Below are positions 10,301 to 18,593 of a stretch of DNA of 64,000 nucleotides, in pieces. The translations under genes were made by a program, and so were the position numbers. The DNA comes from Pseudomonadota bacterium (GTDB taxonomy: Bacteria > Pseudomonadota > Alphaproteobacteria > Acetobacterales > Acetobacteraceae). A model generated the notes under the pieces. It did not search any database. It saw nothing but the letters and a program-made list of their open reading frames with translations, and was not told the origin of the DNA. The stretch's first letter is position 1; every line of letters starts with the position of its first letter. The stretch covers positions 1 through 64,000 of the forward strand of contig JAJZFA010000037.1 in assembly GCA_021805565.1 (NCBI GenBank), given 5' to 3'.

Positions 10301-10831
10301 GATTTCGCGCTGGCCAGCCGGGCGCTGTCTCGCTTGAAGGACGACTACGGAGATCGTGTCGAAATAGACGTGATTGGCATGACCAGCCGGCCGCTTGCCG
10401 CCAGCATCGGCCGGATCGATGTGCCCCAAAGCGCGAGCCTATCCTATCCCGGCTTCGTTAACTGGCTGCGGTCGCGCCAGCCGCGATGGCATATCGGTCT
10501 GGCGCCGTTGCTGGATACGTCCTTCAATCGCTGTAAATCGGCCGTGAAGGCGATGGACTATGCGGCACTGGGTCTGGCTGTGCTGGCGTCCGATACGCCG
10601 GTCTATCGCGGGTCGGTCGCCGATGGTCCGGCCGGGCGGCTTGTGGCGAACACCGATGCCGCCTGGTACGCTGCCCTGGACCGGCTGATCCGCGACCGCG
10701 ACACGCGCCACGACATCGCCGGCCGGGCGCGTGAGGCATTCCTGGCCAGCGCCAGCCTGGCCAGTCAGGCGACGGTTCGGCGGGACGCCCTGTTGCGGCT
10801 TTGCGGCGTGCGGAGCAGCGATGCCGCCTAG
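7373..10831 (+). CDS. Giant multidomain glycosyltransferase, paralogue 1 (intact GT2 and C-terminal GT4-like domains)
   Basis: A 1152-residue protein built as three N-terminal repeats of about 38 residues (starting near 21, 59 and 97; core FDxAWYxxxxPD...HPLLHY), a GT2 domain (154-375), a middle GT4-like domain (about 425-770) and a second GT4-like domain (about 800-1140). The GT2 motifs are intact: VIPVYRG, DDCS (189-192), NSDT (241-244) and GYGEENDFCLRA (340-351). The last domain is also intact: VFDLDDDLLHLP, MPNGLDERIW and NRCKSAVKAMDY with Lys1055. The middle domain looks damaged: its glycine loop reads VAGDPGGGVRRPIADG, shorter than in the paralogue, and the usual Glu of the PETYSFT-type motif is Asp711 (PDPSGG). 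Four cysteines (532, 546, 554, 557) may bind a metal. It starts three bases after the previous gene and overlaps the next by 11 bases. Confidence 0.85.
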   Translation: MATPEPEDVRVTAAMRAMAGFFDAAWYRRRYPDIVAGGHDPLRHFIRNGLAEQRDPNPFFDSAWYARHYPDAATAGAHPLLHYLQTGAALLHNPHPGFDAAWYAAEHPGAAANPLLYHVKTGQALGYTTEKSLDIRNYMPSDQPKRAMPPRAIVDVVIPVYRGLEETRTCIESVLADAGKPLGRIIVIDDCSPEPVLPAWLDELAAAGRIHLLRNPVNLGFVASVNRGMAAAGRRDVVLLNSDTRVPAGWLARLTGQAYAAPRIASVSPFSNNATICGYPGNQSSPLAFGLTLAAIDAACQTANAGRFADVPTTVGFCMYIRRKALDEVGLFDAERFGLGYGEENDFCLRATALGWQHRLACDTFVYHKGSVSFGGSALRLMRRAMALIQERFPDYPAAVARHVRADAVAPFRFAATAELLRKSGRPVVLMVAGDPGGGVRRPIADGPDRAHVLLLRATDRGAELSVPALPHHPVLALPAGRLDDMAAVLLSMNVSRVHVHRLQGFDMDIRALIRRLNVPFDLTVHDYDAICPQTYLLALPDGVYCGEPGIAGCNACIANRGARGASDIVTWRADRAWQFRDASQVFCPSQDAMDRLDRYGLAARAVFAPPGEATAAAVRRQAARPGQGKLRIAILGSLTDRAGARTVASVAENADPSAIELHLIGRIEATVSRRALRRMTIAGHYDDAALPASIETIAPHLIWFPAGWPDPSGGTLDAAIESGCPIAATDIGAHTERLGGRPLTWLAGFATSPAAWIALFGDIRTALTAESARRKAARGPAITKIRATGGFVASRAAQVAARPSIAIVPERFDNGAPTPCAFIRLLQPLHHPAIAGGFDVRVETAATILHRRADIIITQRFAMPGVPAADRLAEHARAIGATLVFDLDDDLLHLPRTHPDAADLRPKAGIARRMLGAADRVWLSTPGLAERLASLRPDALVMPNGLDERIWALPPMPLRDEPVRILCMGTTTHDRDFALASRALSRLKDDYGDRVEIDVIGMTSRPLAASIGRIDVPQSASLSYPGFVNWLRSRQPRWHIGLAPLLDTSFNRCKSAVKAMDYAALGLAVLASDTPVYRGSVADGPAGRLVANTDAAWYAALDRLIRDRDTRHDIAGRAREAFLASASLASQATVRRDALLRLCGVRSSDAA

Positions 10832-13800
10832 GCCGACACCCGTCGCCGGCGCCGTTTCGATGCGCCAGATAGCCGGTGCGATCGACGCGGACTGGTATCG
10901 CGCCCGATATCCCGACAGCGCGGGCCTTGCGCCGCTGGACCATTTCATCCGTTTTGGTGCCGCACAAAACCGGGATCCGAATCAGTTCTTCGACAGCGCG
11001 TGGTATGCCGGACACAATCCCGACGTGGCCGCCGCGGGCCTGATCCCGCTGGTGCATTATATCCAGTCCGGTGCAGCGGAATTGCGCGATCCGCATCCGC
11101 GGTTCGATGCCAGGTACTATGTTGGCCAGCATCCGCGAGCCGCCGCCAATCCGTTGCTGTATCACCTTCAAACCGGGCGGACGCTTGGTTATCTAACCGA
11201 ACGCCCGGTCGCTATCCGCGATTACCTGCCGTCGGCGGGGACTGGCCCGGTCATGCCGGACGGTGTCGTCGCCGACGTTGTCATCGTGGTCCAGGGTGGC
11301 CTGGACGCCACCCAGCGCTGTGTACGGACTTTGCTCGCCGAACGCGGCGCGCCGCTTGGGCGGATCGTCGTCGTCGATGACCGAACGCGGGAACCGGCTT
11401 TGCGGGCGTGGCTGCGGACGCTGGCGGCGGACGGGCATATCGACCTTATCCGCAATCCGGAACGTCTTGGTTTTGCCGCATCGGCCGGCCGCGGCATCGA
11501 AGCCGCCGGGGACCGCGACGTCGTTTTGCTGGATAGCGTTATGGAACCGCCCCCTGGCTGGCTGTCCCGGCTGAGCGCGCATGCCTGGTCGCAACCGGAT
11601 ATCGCCTCGGTGTCGCCGCTGACCGGACCTGTCGCGGTAGCGCCGGGGGAACCACCGGCGGGGATCGATGCGTTATGCCGGTCGGTCAACGCCGGCCGTT
11701 CGGTGGAAACGCCGGATATCTACGGCGCATGCGCCTATATCCGGCGGGCGGCGTTGCAGGCCACCGGGGCGTTCTGTCCCGACACGGCCGAGCAGGGGAA
11801 TTTCTGGCAGCGCTCCGCCGCGGCCGGGTGGCGCCACGTTATTGCCTGCGACATCTTCGTTCCTGGTCCGACGGGTCCGGCCGCGGAAGCCACGGTCGCG
11901 TTCCGGTTCGCGGTGACAGCGGCATCGTTCCGCCGATCCCGACTGCCGGTTATTCTGATGGTCTCGCACGCGCTTGGCGGCGGCGTCAGGCGGCATATCG
12001 ATCTTCTCACGGAACGCTGTCGCGGTTCGGCCCATATTCTATTACTACAAGGAACCGAACGCGGCGCCGCGCTGTTCCTGGCTTCGGCACCGGACCAACC
12101 GGTTGTAACGCTGCCGCCGGATCGGCTCAACGACCTGATTGCGGTTCTGCGCAGCGCCGCCGTTTCGCGCATTCACGTCCATCACCTTATGGATACCGGC
12201 ATCGATGTCCGCCTGCTGATAAGCCGGCTTGGCGTGCCGTTCGACGTAACGATACATGACTATTATGCGCTTTGTCCGCAAATCAATCTGCTGCCCTGGC
12301 CAGATGGACTGTATTGCGGCGAACCCGGACCCGCCGGGTGCAATCGGTGCATCGCCAATCGCGGATCGCATGGCGCCCGCGATATCGTGTCGTGGCGCCG
12401 TGGCCATAATTGGTTGTTCTTGCAGGCGGATCGGGTGATCTGCCCGGCCCTGGATGTGAAAAAGCGCCTGGATCGTTACGGAGTGGGCGACCGGGCGATT
12501 GTGGTTCCCCACGAAGACCAGACCGGATCCGCGTGGCCGATCCGTCGTCCGCCGTTGGCGGGGCCGTTGCTGCGTATTGGTCTTCTGGGCGTGCTGGCCG
12601 ATCACAAGGGCGCGCGTACAGTGGCCGACTTCGCCACCGCGGCGGAGCCTGGAACCGTGGACCTGCATCTGATCGGTCATCTGGAACATAATTTTCCTAA
12701 GCCAGCCGTTCGGTTTATCGAAATAACCGGTGTGTACCAGGACCGCTATCTTCCGGCGATTCTGCAACGGATTGACCCGCATGTTCTGTGGTTTCCGGCG
12801 TCCTGGCCGGAAACCTACAGCTTTACGCTCAGCGCCGCGATCGCCTCGGGGCTACCTATTGCGGCGGCCGATATTGGATCGTTTCAAGAACGGTTAGCCG
12901 GGCGTCCAATGACCTGGCTGGTGGATCACCGATCGGGGCCAAAGGCATGGATGGCGGTATTCGATGAAGTCCGCGTCGCCTTGCGCAACCGAACGCCGGA
13001 TAAGGCGGTGGGCCGTCCGGCCGGTGTTTCGGGATTTTACCCCGGCCGCTATATGGCGCCCGCCGAACCGGTCCGGCCGCCGCGCGGCAAGCCGCCGATC
13101 GCCATCGTGCCGGAACGGGATGCAAACGGCGGCTTGACCGCCGATGCTTATATCCGGCTGCTGCAGCCGCTGGATCATGCGGCCCATAGCAATCGGTTCG
13201 ATATCGTGCTGGCCAATAGCGAGACTGTCTTCGGCAGCGGTGCCGCTATTGTCGTCACGCATGGGCATGCGATCGCCAGCGTGGAGTTGGCGAACCGGCT
13301 CGCCGGCCATTGCCGCGCTTCGGGGGCGAGGTTGGTGTACGATCTGGATGAGGACGAGACCGGTCTTTTAACGACCCATCCGGACACCGTCCCGCGACGG
13401 ACGCTGACCGCCGCGGTCCGGCGGATGCTGACGGTGGCGGATGCGGTCTGGGTCGCGACGCCGGCGCTGGCCGAACGGATCGCGCCGATCCGGCCGGACG
13501 CGATCGCGATCGGCAGCCGGCTGGATGAACGGCTGTGGACCGTCCCGCCTGCCCCCCGTAAAGCGCCCGGAGACCCGGTTCGTATTCTGTGCATGGGTGC
13601 CCCCACGCAGGACCGCGATTTCGCGCTGATCGAGCCAGTGCTGCTGCGGCTTAAGGCGGCGTATGGTGGCCGGATCGAGATCGGCGTGCTGGGCATGACC
13701 AGCGGGATGGACCTGCCGGCGGGGTTGAGTCGTGTCCTTCCGTCTGCCCACGCATTCAGGTCCCACCCTGGATTGGCCGATTGGTCGATATCGGCCCTGC

Positions 13801-14129
13801 CTGGTTGGGATATCGGGCTTGCCCCGCTGGCGGATACGCCGTCGAACCGGACCCGGTCGCCGATTCAGGCCATTCTGTATGCGGCGCTGGGCCTGACTGT
13901 GCTGGCGTCGGATGTGCATGCCTATCGCGGATCGATCGCCGACGGATCGGCCGGACAGCTTGTACCGAACGATCGCAATGCCTGGTATGCCGCATTGGAT
14001 TGGCTGATTCGCGACCCGGCATTGCGTCGGCGCCGGTCGGACGCGGCGCACAGGGCGTTTCTGGCCGGCGGCACGCTGGCCAGTCAGGCCGCACAGCGGC
14101 AGGCCGCCTTGGGGCTTGTGTGGCCCTGA
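10821..14129 (+). CDS. Giant multidomain glycosyltransferase, paralogue 2 (intact middle GT4; degenerate GT2 and C-terminal domains)
   Basis: A 1102-residue tandem paralogue of the preceding gene with the same layout: N-terminal WYxxxxPD repeats (about 21-130), GT2-like region (151-345), middle GT4 (376-740) and C-terminal GT4-like region (about 770-1095). Here the middle domain is the intact one: LMVSHALGGGVRRHIDLL (379-396), HDYYALCPQ, and PETYSFTLSAA with Glu664. The GT2 region has lost its key residues: NSDT has become DSVM (238-241) and GYGEENDFCLRA has become TAEQGNFWQRSA. In the last domain NRCKS has become NRTRS (Arg1012 for Lys) and PNGLDERIW has become GSRLDERLW. The ATG at 10821 overlaps the previous gene by 11 bases; the ATG at 10860 (MRQIAG) is an alternative start. 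Confidence 0.82.
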   Translation: MPPRPTPVAGAVSMRQIAGAIDADWYRARYPDSAGLAPLDHFIRFGAAQNRDPNQFFDSAWYAGHNPDVAAAGLIPLVHYIQSGAAELRDPHPRFDARYYVGQHPRAAANPLLYHLQTGRTLGYLTERPVAIRDYLPSAGTGPVMPDGVVADVVIVVQGGLDATQRCVRTLLAERGAPLGRIVVVDDRTREPALRAWLRTLAADGHIDLIRNPERLGFAASAGRGIEAAGDRDVVLLDSVMEPPPGWLSRLSAHAWSQPDIASVSPLTGPVAVAPGEPPAGIDALCRSVNAGRSVETPDIYGACAYIRRAALQATGAFCPDTAEQGNFWQRSAAAGWRHVIACDIFVPGPTGPAAEATVAFRFAVTAASFRRSRLPVILMVSHALGGGVRRHIDLLTERCRGSAHILLLQGTERGAALFLASAPDQPVVTLPPDRLNDLIAVLRSAAVSRIHVHHLMDTGIDVRLLISRLGVPFDVTIHDYYALCPQINLLPWPDGLYCGEPGPAGCNRCIANRGSHGARDIVSWRRGHNWLFLQADRVICPALDVKKRLDRYGVGDRAIVVPHEDQTGSAWPIRRPPLAGPLLRIGLLGVLADHKGARTVADFATAAEPGTVDLHLIGHLEHNFPKPAVRFIEITGVYQDRYLPAILQRIDPHVLWFPASWPETYSFTLSAAIASGLPIAAADIGSFQERLAGRPMTWLVDHRSGPKAWMAVFDEVRVALRNRTPDKAVGRPAGVSGFYPGRYMAPAEPVRPPRGKPPIAIVPERDANGGLTADAYIRLLQPLDHAAHSNRFDIVLANSETVFGSGAAIVVTHGHAIASVELANRLAGHCRASGARLVYDLDEDETGLLTTHPDTVPRRTLTAAVRRMLTVADAVWVATPALAERIAPIRPDAIAIGSRLDERLWTVPPAPRKAPGDPVRILCMGAPTQDRDFALIEPVLLRLKAAYGGRIEIGVLGMTSGMDLPAGLSRVLPSAHAFRSHPGLADWSISALPGWDIGLAPLADTPSNRTRSPIQAILYAALGLTVLASDVHAYRGSIADGSAGQLVPNDRNAWYAALDWLIRDPALRRRRSDAAHRAFLAGGTLASQAAQRQAALGLVWP

Positions 14130-14184
14130 GCCTGTGTTGAACGGGCAGCTTCATCGGCGTGCTGACCCAGTCATCGCCGATGCC
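14128..14184 (+). repeat. Partial copy (3' half) of the 114-base intergenic repeat
   Basis: This segment matches the 3' half of the full copies at 34292-34404, 40122-40235 and 61785-61898. It carries the leader AGCCTGTGTTGA, then GGGCAGCTTCATCGGCG and the conserved core GGCGTGCTGACCCA. The arms CATCGGCG and CGCCGATG form a perfect 8-base inverted repeat around that core. It begins at the stop codon of the upstream glycosyltransferase. A trace of the 5' half (GGGCTTGTGTGGCCC) may lie inside the gene end, but I do not count it. Confidence 0.65.
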
Positions 14185-14255
14185 GTTCTTGGTTCGGCTT
14201 GCGCCGGATTGGACCATCGTCTTGCGTGACGCCTCTCCCGCGTTAACTATAGGGC

Positions 14256-15071
14256 ATGCTTCAACTCACCCCGTTACCCGATAGAGGCGCGATCGCGATC
14301 GAGGGCGACGACCGCGTGGCGTTCCTGCAAGGCCTGGTGTCCAACGACGTGGAAGCCGTTCGGCCCGGGCACGCGGTCTGGGCCGCGTTGCTGTCTGCTC
14401 AGGGCAAGTGGCAGGCGGATTTCTTCGTATTCAGCGACGGCAACACACTGCTGCTGGATTGCGAGGCCGCGCACATCCCGATGCTGATCCAGCGACTGTC
14501 GCGCTATCGGTTGCGGATGCAGGTCAGCTTGCGTCCCGCCCCTGACCTGCACGTGTATGTCGCTTGGGATGGAATGCCGGATGTGGATGGCGTTATCGCA
14601 CCCGATCCCAGGCTTCCGGACTTTGCATGGCGGATTCTGGCCCGCGACTCGCTGGCCGCGACTGCGTCTGTGGAAGACTGGGACCGTCGGCGGCTGGCGG
14701 CCGGCCTGCCCGACGGATCGAAGGACATGGAGCCAGATCGTAGCGTGCTGCTGGAAGCCGGGTTCGACGAACTGGCCGGGGTGTCGTGGTCGAAAGGCTG
14801 CTATATGGGTCAGGAACTGACCGCCCGGACCAGGTATCGAGGCTTGATCAAGCGCCGCCTGCTGCCGGTGGCGATCAATGGTGCGCTGCCATTGCCGGGA
14901 ACCCCGGTGTTGAAAGCGGGCACCGAAGTCGGGACGATGCGATCGGGCCGCGACAAAATCGGCCTGGCATCGATCCGGCTGGATGCGATCGGTGCGACAC
15001 TGCTTTGCGGGGACGCGACCCTCGTGCCCTTTACGCCCGCCTGGATGCGCCTGCCGGTCGCCGTATCGTAA
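14256..15071 (+). CDS. ygfZ: Folate-binding protein YgfZ (GcvT-like, iron-sulfur cluster maintenance)
   Basis: A 271-residue member of the YgfZ/IBA57 family, tetrahydrofolate-binding relatives of the GcvT aminomethyltransferase that support assembly or repair of certain Fe-S enzymes. The diagnostic motif K-G-C-Y-x-G-Q-E is present as SKGCYMGQELTARTRYRG around residues 179-196, including the conserved Cys. The N-terminal GDDRVAFLQGLVSNDVEAV is also typical. It stands alone on the plus strand, convergent with the minus-strand polysaccharide genes that follow. The start is the ATG at 14256, matching the usual N-terminus of the family. Confidence 0.93.
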   Translation: MLQLTPLPDRGAIAIEGDDRVAFLQGLVSNDVEAVRPGHAVWAALLSAQGKWQADFFVFSDGNTLLLDCEAAHIPMLIQRLSRYRLRMQVSLRPAPDLHVYVAWDGMPDVDGVIAPDPRLPDFAWRILARDSLAATASVEDWDRRRLAAGLPDGSKDMEPDRSVLLEAGFDELAGVSWSKGCYMGQELTARTRYRGLIKRRLLPVAINGALPLPGTPVLKAGTEVGTMRSGRDKIGLASIRLDAIGATLLCGDATLVPFTPAWMRLPVAVS

Positions 15072-15184
15072 CGGCATGTCCGCCGTGGCTGCTGTGGATT
15101 GCGGTGTCCGGCGTGCCCCAAGGCAACGACAAGGGCGACCGGATCGCGCAACGTCGCCCAAGAAGCCTCCGATCGGCGTTGGCC

Positions 15185-16510
15185 TTACAGGCGGCGGGCG
15201 ATCAGCGCCCCAATCTCGTTTTGCCATTGCCAGATCCCGTTGGTCTGGCCGGAAAAGCTTGGCTCGCCGCCGATCGCTTCGGCCGATGCGAAGCCGGCCG
15301 CCAGGCCTATTCCCATTAACCCATCGATGACGGCACCATTCGCGGCGAGAACATTACATTGCTTATCCACCAGCGGCTGCGCGCCGGGTTGCACCGCGAG
15401 CAACGCAACCGGATCGCCCGCCGCGTTCAGGACGGGCAGGGCGCGGGGCCGATATCCGAGCGCGGCCACAATGACGGAGGCGTCATCCAATATGTCCAGC
15501 GCGGCTGGATCGATATCCGGCACCAGCCGGTGCAGCCGTAGCCTGGGTTCGGGTGCCCGGCCAGCTATACCGCGTGCCGACATTGCCAGTTCACGGGAAT
15601 CCAGCCGGAACCCCGCAAAGCGGAAGACGAAGCCGCTCAAGGGACAGATATCGTCCGGGCCGAATTCGTCGTAACCGTCGGCCAGCGCGGCTTCTGCCGA
15701 TGGATAGAAGATTCTCAACGGGCGCCGATGCAGCAGCGTGACGGCCCCGGCACTCAATTCTTGCCCGAAGGGCGCGCGCAGCACCGCGTTGGCGCAGGCC
15801 ATGGAACTGCTCGAACTGCCGACGATGGCAACGCGCCGGGCCGGGCCTGCGTCCAGGCGGCGTCCGATCTCGGTCAGTCCGGCAGCGGTAAGAGCAGCGT
15901 CCGACTGGATCAGTTTGGCGGCATAGGTGGGCAGTAGGGGCACGCCGCCAACACGCTGACTTTCAAGGCATTCGTCTGGCTGATGGCCGCCGGTCGCCAG
16001 GATGACGAACCGCGACTCGATGGTCCGGTGGGAGCCATCGGCTGTACGCCGTACCAGGGTTTGCCATCGGCCATCTTCGCCTTGTCTCGTATGGATTGCT
16101 TCATGCCCGGTCAAAACCGGGTTGCCGCCGGCGGATATATATTCGTGTAGCGCGCCGCCGATCGACGCCATCAATTGTCCGGCCAGCCCCAACGGTACTG
16201 TTCCGTTTCCATGTGCCACGACGGCCACAGTGGCCGGACACTCTGTTAGACCGGCCAGGAACGGGTAGGGGTTTCCGATCACGCAATTAACCAGCGTGTT
16301 GGCGGCGGTGTCCGAATTGATCGCGTACGACCCGATTCGACCGCTGCCGATCGCTGGGCCGCGCTCGACGATTGCCAATCCCGCCGACAGAATACGATCG
16401 AGAATGCCGGCACGGCTCGCGGAAACCAAAGGCGCCAGACCGGCGGGGCCGCCGCCCACAATAAGCGCATTGACGGAGATATCCGGATCGCCGGTCATTG
16501 TTACGATCAT
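15185..16510 (-). CDS. FAD/NAD(P)-binding oxidoreductase, putative flavin monooxygenase
   Basis: A 441-residue flavoprotein with two Rossmann sites. The FAD site is LIVGGGPAGLAPL near residues 16-28, and a second nucleotide site is VAIVGSSSSSMACA at 227-240; FVILATGG near 168-175 is the usual ATG motif. Two dinucleotide folds with a GxSxSS second loop recall single-component flavin monooxygenases, including N-hydroxylating ones, but I cannot assign a substrate. The ATG at 16510 overlaps the stop of the upstream aminotransferase by four bases (ATGA), so the two are coupled and probably act on the same sugar or lipid. The reading frame continues further upstream, but those residues overlap the aminotransferase and do not look like this family. 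Confidence 0.72.
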   Translation of the reverse strand: MIVTMTGDPDISVNALIVGGGPAGLAPLVSASRAGILDRILSAGLAIVERGPAIGSGRIGSYAINSDTAANTLVNCVIGNPYPFLAGLTECPATVAVVAHGNGTVPLGLAGQLMASIGGALHEYISAGGNPVLTGHEAIHTRQGEDGRWQTLVRRTADGSHRTIESRFVILATGGHQPDECLESQRVGGVPLLPTYAAKLIQSDAALTAAGLTEIGRRLDAGPARRVAIVGSSSSSMACANAVLRAPFGQELSAGAVTLLHRRPLRIFYPSAEAALADGYDEFGPDDICPLSGFVFRFAGFRLDSRELAMSARGIAGRAPEPRLRLHRLVPDIDPAALDILDDASVIVAALGYRPRALPVLNAAGDPVALLAVQPGAQPLVDKQCNVLAANGAVIDGLMGIGLAAGFASAEAIGGEPSFSGQTNGIWQWQNEIGALIARRL

Positions 16511-17718
16511 CTCCCGGCCTCCACTGTCGCCAGCTCGGACCGCCCGGCGCGTCGCGATACGGGCCTGGGTCCGCACACCTGCCGGAATATGTCGCTGACA
16601 TGCCCCACATCTTCCACTGTCATGGAATCCGAAATCGGCAGCGCGATCACGCGGCGCGCGATCGTATCGGTTACCGTTAGATCGGCTGCGGTGCAGGTCT
16701 GCTGAAAATAAGGTTGCTGGGCGATATGGGGCACGAAATACCGGCCCGACCCTATGCCGCACCGTTCCAGGCCTGCCGTCGCCTGCTGCACGTTGCCAGC
16801 CATCCGTTCCGGCACGAGCACGGGCACGAACTGATGCGCCGTGCGGTTGCCCGTCATACGTTGAAATGTGAAGTCCGGCAGCAGCGTCCGATAACGCTCA
16901 TACAGGTCGTCGCGATGTTCGGCGATCGCCTCGAAGTCCTTCAGCTTGGTCAGCCCCAGCAGCGCGGTGGTTTCGCTCAGCTTGGAATTGAGCCCCGGCA
17001 TCGTCGCGCACCGGGGTTCGCCAAAGCCGAAATTGCCCATGGCGCGCAACGTGGCGATCAGGTCCCGGTCGGCGCAGTATATCAGGCCGCCTTCCGAGGT
17101 TGCGAACGCCTTGGTGGCATGCAGCGAGAACACCAGGGGAAACCGGCTATCGATACCGAATGCCTTGTCGTTGGCATCGAGGCTTCCCATCGACGCCGCG
17201 GCGTCGATTACCAGCGGAATACCGTATGCGTCCGACAATCTGGCGTAACGATCCAGATCGAGGCAATTGCCGAAGGTCGCGTTCGGCAAAATCACGGCGA
17301 TATCCGAACCGTATTGCTTCAACAAGGCGTCCTCGGCGGCGGCATCGGGCAGCCACGTTTCTGGATCGATGTCGCATAGCAACGGAGTCAGGCCGCACCA
17401 CAGCGCGGCATGCGCCGTGGCGGCGAAGGTAAACGACGGCATCAGCGCGAACCGGCCCCGGGGCTTCCAGCCCACCGCTTGCTTGATCGCCAGCATCAAC
17501 CCGATGGTAGCATTGGCGACCGTGACGCAGTCGCCTTTCGATTCGAATACGGTGGAAGCCACCCTGTCCTCGAAACGCGCATTGACTGGCCCATAGTTGG
17601 AGAAAATGCCGCTATCCTCGATTGCCGCGAGTTCCGGTGTCAGGGTGGACAGCCGGGGCGGATTGGGGCGGATGAACGGGATCGGTCGCTGTCTTCCGGC
17701 GCTGCGGCTATGTGCCAT
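16507..17718 (-). CDS. DegT/DnrJ/EryC1/StrS-family sugar aminotransferase
   Basis: A 403-residue PLP-dependent enzyme of the family that aminates keto-sugars of nucleotide-activated sugars for surface glycans. Visible family marks are FSNYGPVNARFED near the N-terminus, SFTFAATAHAALWCGLTPLLCDID (substrate and PLP loop), VIDAAASMGS near 170-179, and SLHATKAFATSEGG with the expected PLP lysine at Lys203. The start is the ATG at 17718 (MAHSRSAG); upstream codons of the open frame are antisense-like. It follows the FkbM methyltransferase by 25 bases and overlaps the flavin oxidoreductase by four, forming a three-gene module. Confidence 0.85.
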   Translation of the reverse strand: MAHSRSAGRQRPIPFIRPNPPRLSTLTPELAAIEDSGIFSNYGPVNARFEDRVASTVFESKGDCVTVANATIGLMLAIKQAVGWKPRGRFALMPSFTFAATAHAALWCGLTPLLCDIDPETWLPDAAAEDALLKQYGSDIAVILPNATFGNCLDLDRYARLSDAYGIPLVIDAAASMGSLDANDKAFGIDSRFPLVFSLHATKAFATSEGGLIYCADRDLIATLRAMGNFGFGEPRCATMPGLNSKLSETTALLGLTKLKDFEAIAEHRDDLYERYRTLLPDFTFQRMTGNRTAHQFVPVLVPERMAGNVQQATAGLERCGIGSGRYFVPHIAQQPYFQQTCTAADLTVTDTIARRVIALPISDSMTVEDVGHVSDIFRQVCGPRPVSRRAGRSELATVEAGR

Positions 17719-17743
17719 TCGATATGTCCTGGGTGGATCGCTG

Positions 17744-18517
17744 TTACCGGGCATCGAGGTGCCACACACGCTGCAAGAGGGAGAATTTTTGTCGTTGGCC
17801 CGGCGGCAAATCCGGATGCCCCGCTTTGCCGCGGGTGAAATAGGCGTTCGCACAGACCAGATCGCCCTCGAACCCGTCCACCGTTTCGATGCGCCGCAGG
17901 CGCAGGCCGAACGGTGCCAGCAGGGCCACAAGGTCGTGCAATAATTTCTGGTCTTTAAAAACCGGATAGAACCAGGCTTCCGTCTCGATCCCAAGCACGC
18001 CGTGCAGCAGGTCGCCGAATCCGGACAATACCTGATATTCATAGCCTTCGACATCGACTTTTATGACGTCGGGTGCCGGCACGTGTCCGGTTCTGTATAA
18101 CTCGTCGTCGCGGACACAGGCAACCGTGGCTTCTGCTTCCGGCTGGTACAGCGGCGCGATCTTATAGCCGGTTAGCACCGCCGGATCGTGTTCCAACAGC
18201 GACGAACATCCCGGCCAATGTGCCAAATGGAGGGTGTGGGCACCGGCAACCGCCGCCAGGCCGTTCTCCACCACCATCATTCCCGACGGCGACAGGCGCC
18301 GCAGGTTGGCCGCTTCCGCTGGATTGGGTTCGAATAATACGCTCCGCACTTTCCGGTGGTGCCGCCGCCATTTGTCCTGAAGCCCGCCCGCGGACCCCAC
18401 ATCCACGAGAATCAGCCGTCTGTTGTCTTCGGACGGGGCCGGAATATGGAAGTTGAACAAGACAAACCTCCGCGATTGGAATGAAATCGGAATGGACCGG
18501 CGATCTCGCGTCGCCAT
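17744..18517 (-). CDS. FkbM-family methyltransferase
   Basis: A 257-residue SAM-dependent methyltransferase of the FkbM type, which usually O-methylates sugars or polyketides. The SAM site is LVDVGSAGGLQDKW, followed by the acidic strand end VLFEPNPAEAANL, and the second signature PDVIKVDVEGYEYQVLSGF is clear. It heads the three-gene module with the aminotransferase and flavin oxidoreductase. The ATG at 18517 is chosen; a TTG five codons upstream (18532) is possible. About 76 bases separate it from the next upstream gene, the GT4 at 18594. Confidence 0.85.
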   Translation of the reverse strand: MATRDRRSIPISFQSRRFVLFNFHIPAPSEDNRRLILVDVGSAGGLQDKWRRHHRKVRSVLFEPNPAEAANLRRLSPSGMMVVENGLAAVAGAHTLHLAHWPGCSSLLEHDPAVLTGYKIAPLYQPEAEATVACVRDDELYRTGHVPAPDVIKVDVEGYEYQVLSGFGDLLHGVLGIETEAWFYPVFKDQKLLHDLVALLAPFGLRLRRIETVDGFEGDLVCANAYFTRGKAGHPDLPPGQRQKFSLLQRVWHLDAR

Positions 18518-18593
18518 TCGCTCAACGTTCAATAGACCCGAAAGTCTATCCTGTTACACAACATTCTGGCTCAAACAGGCTTTGTTCACGATA

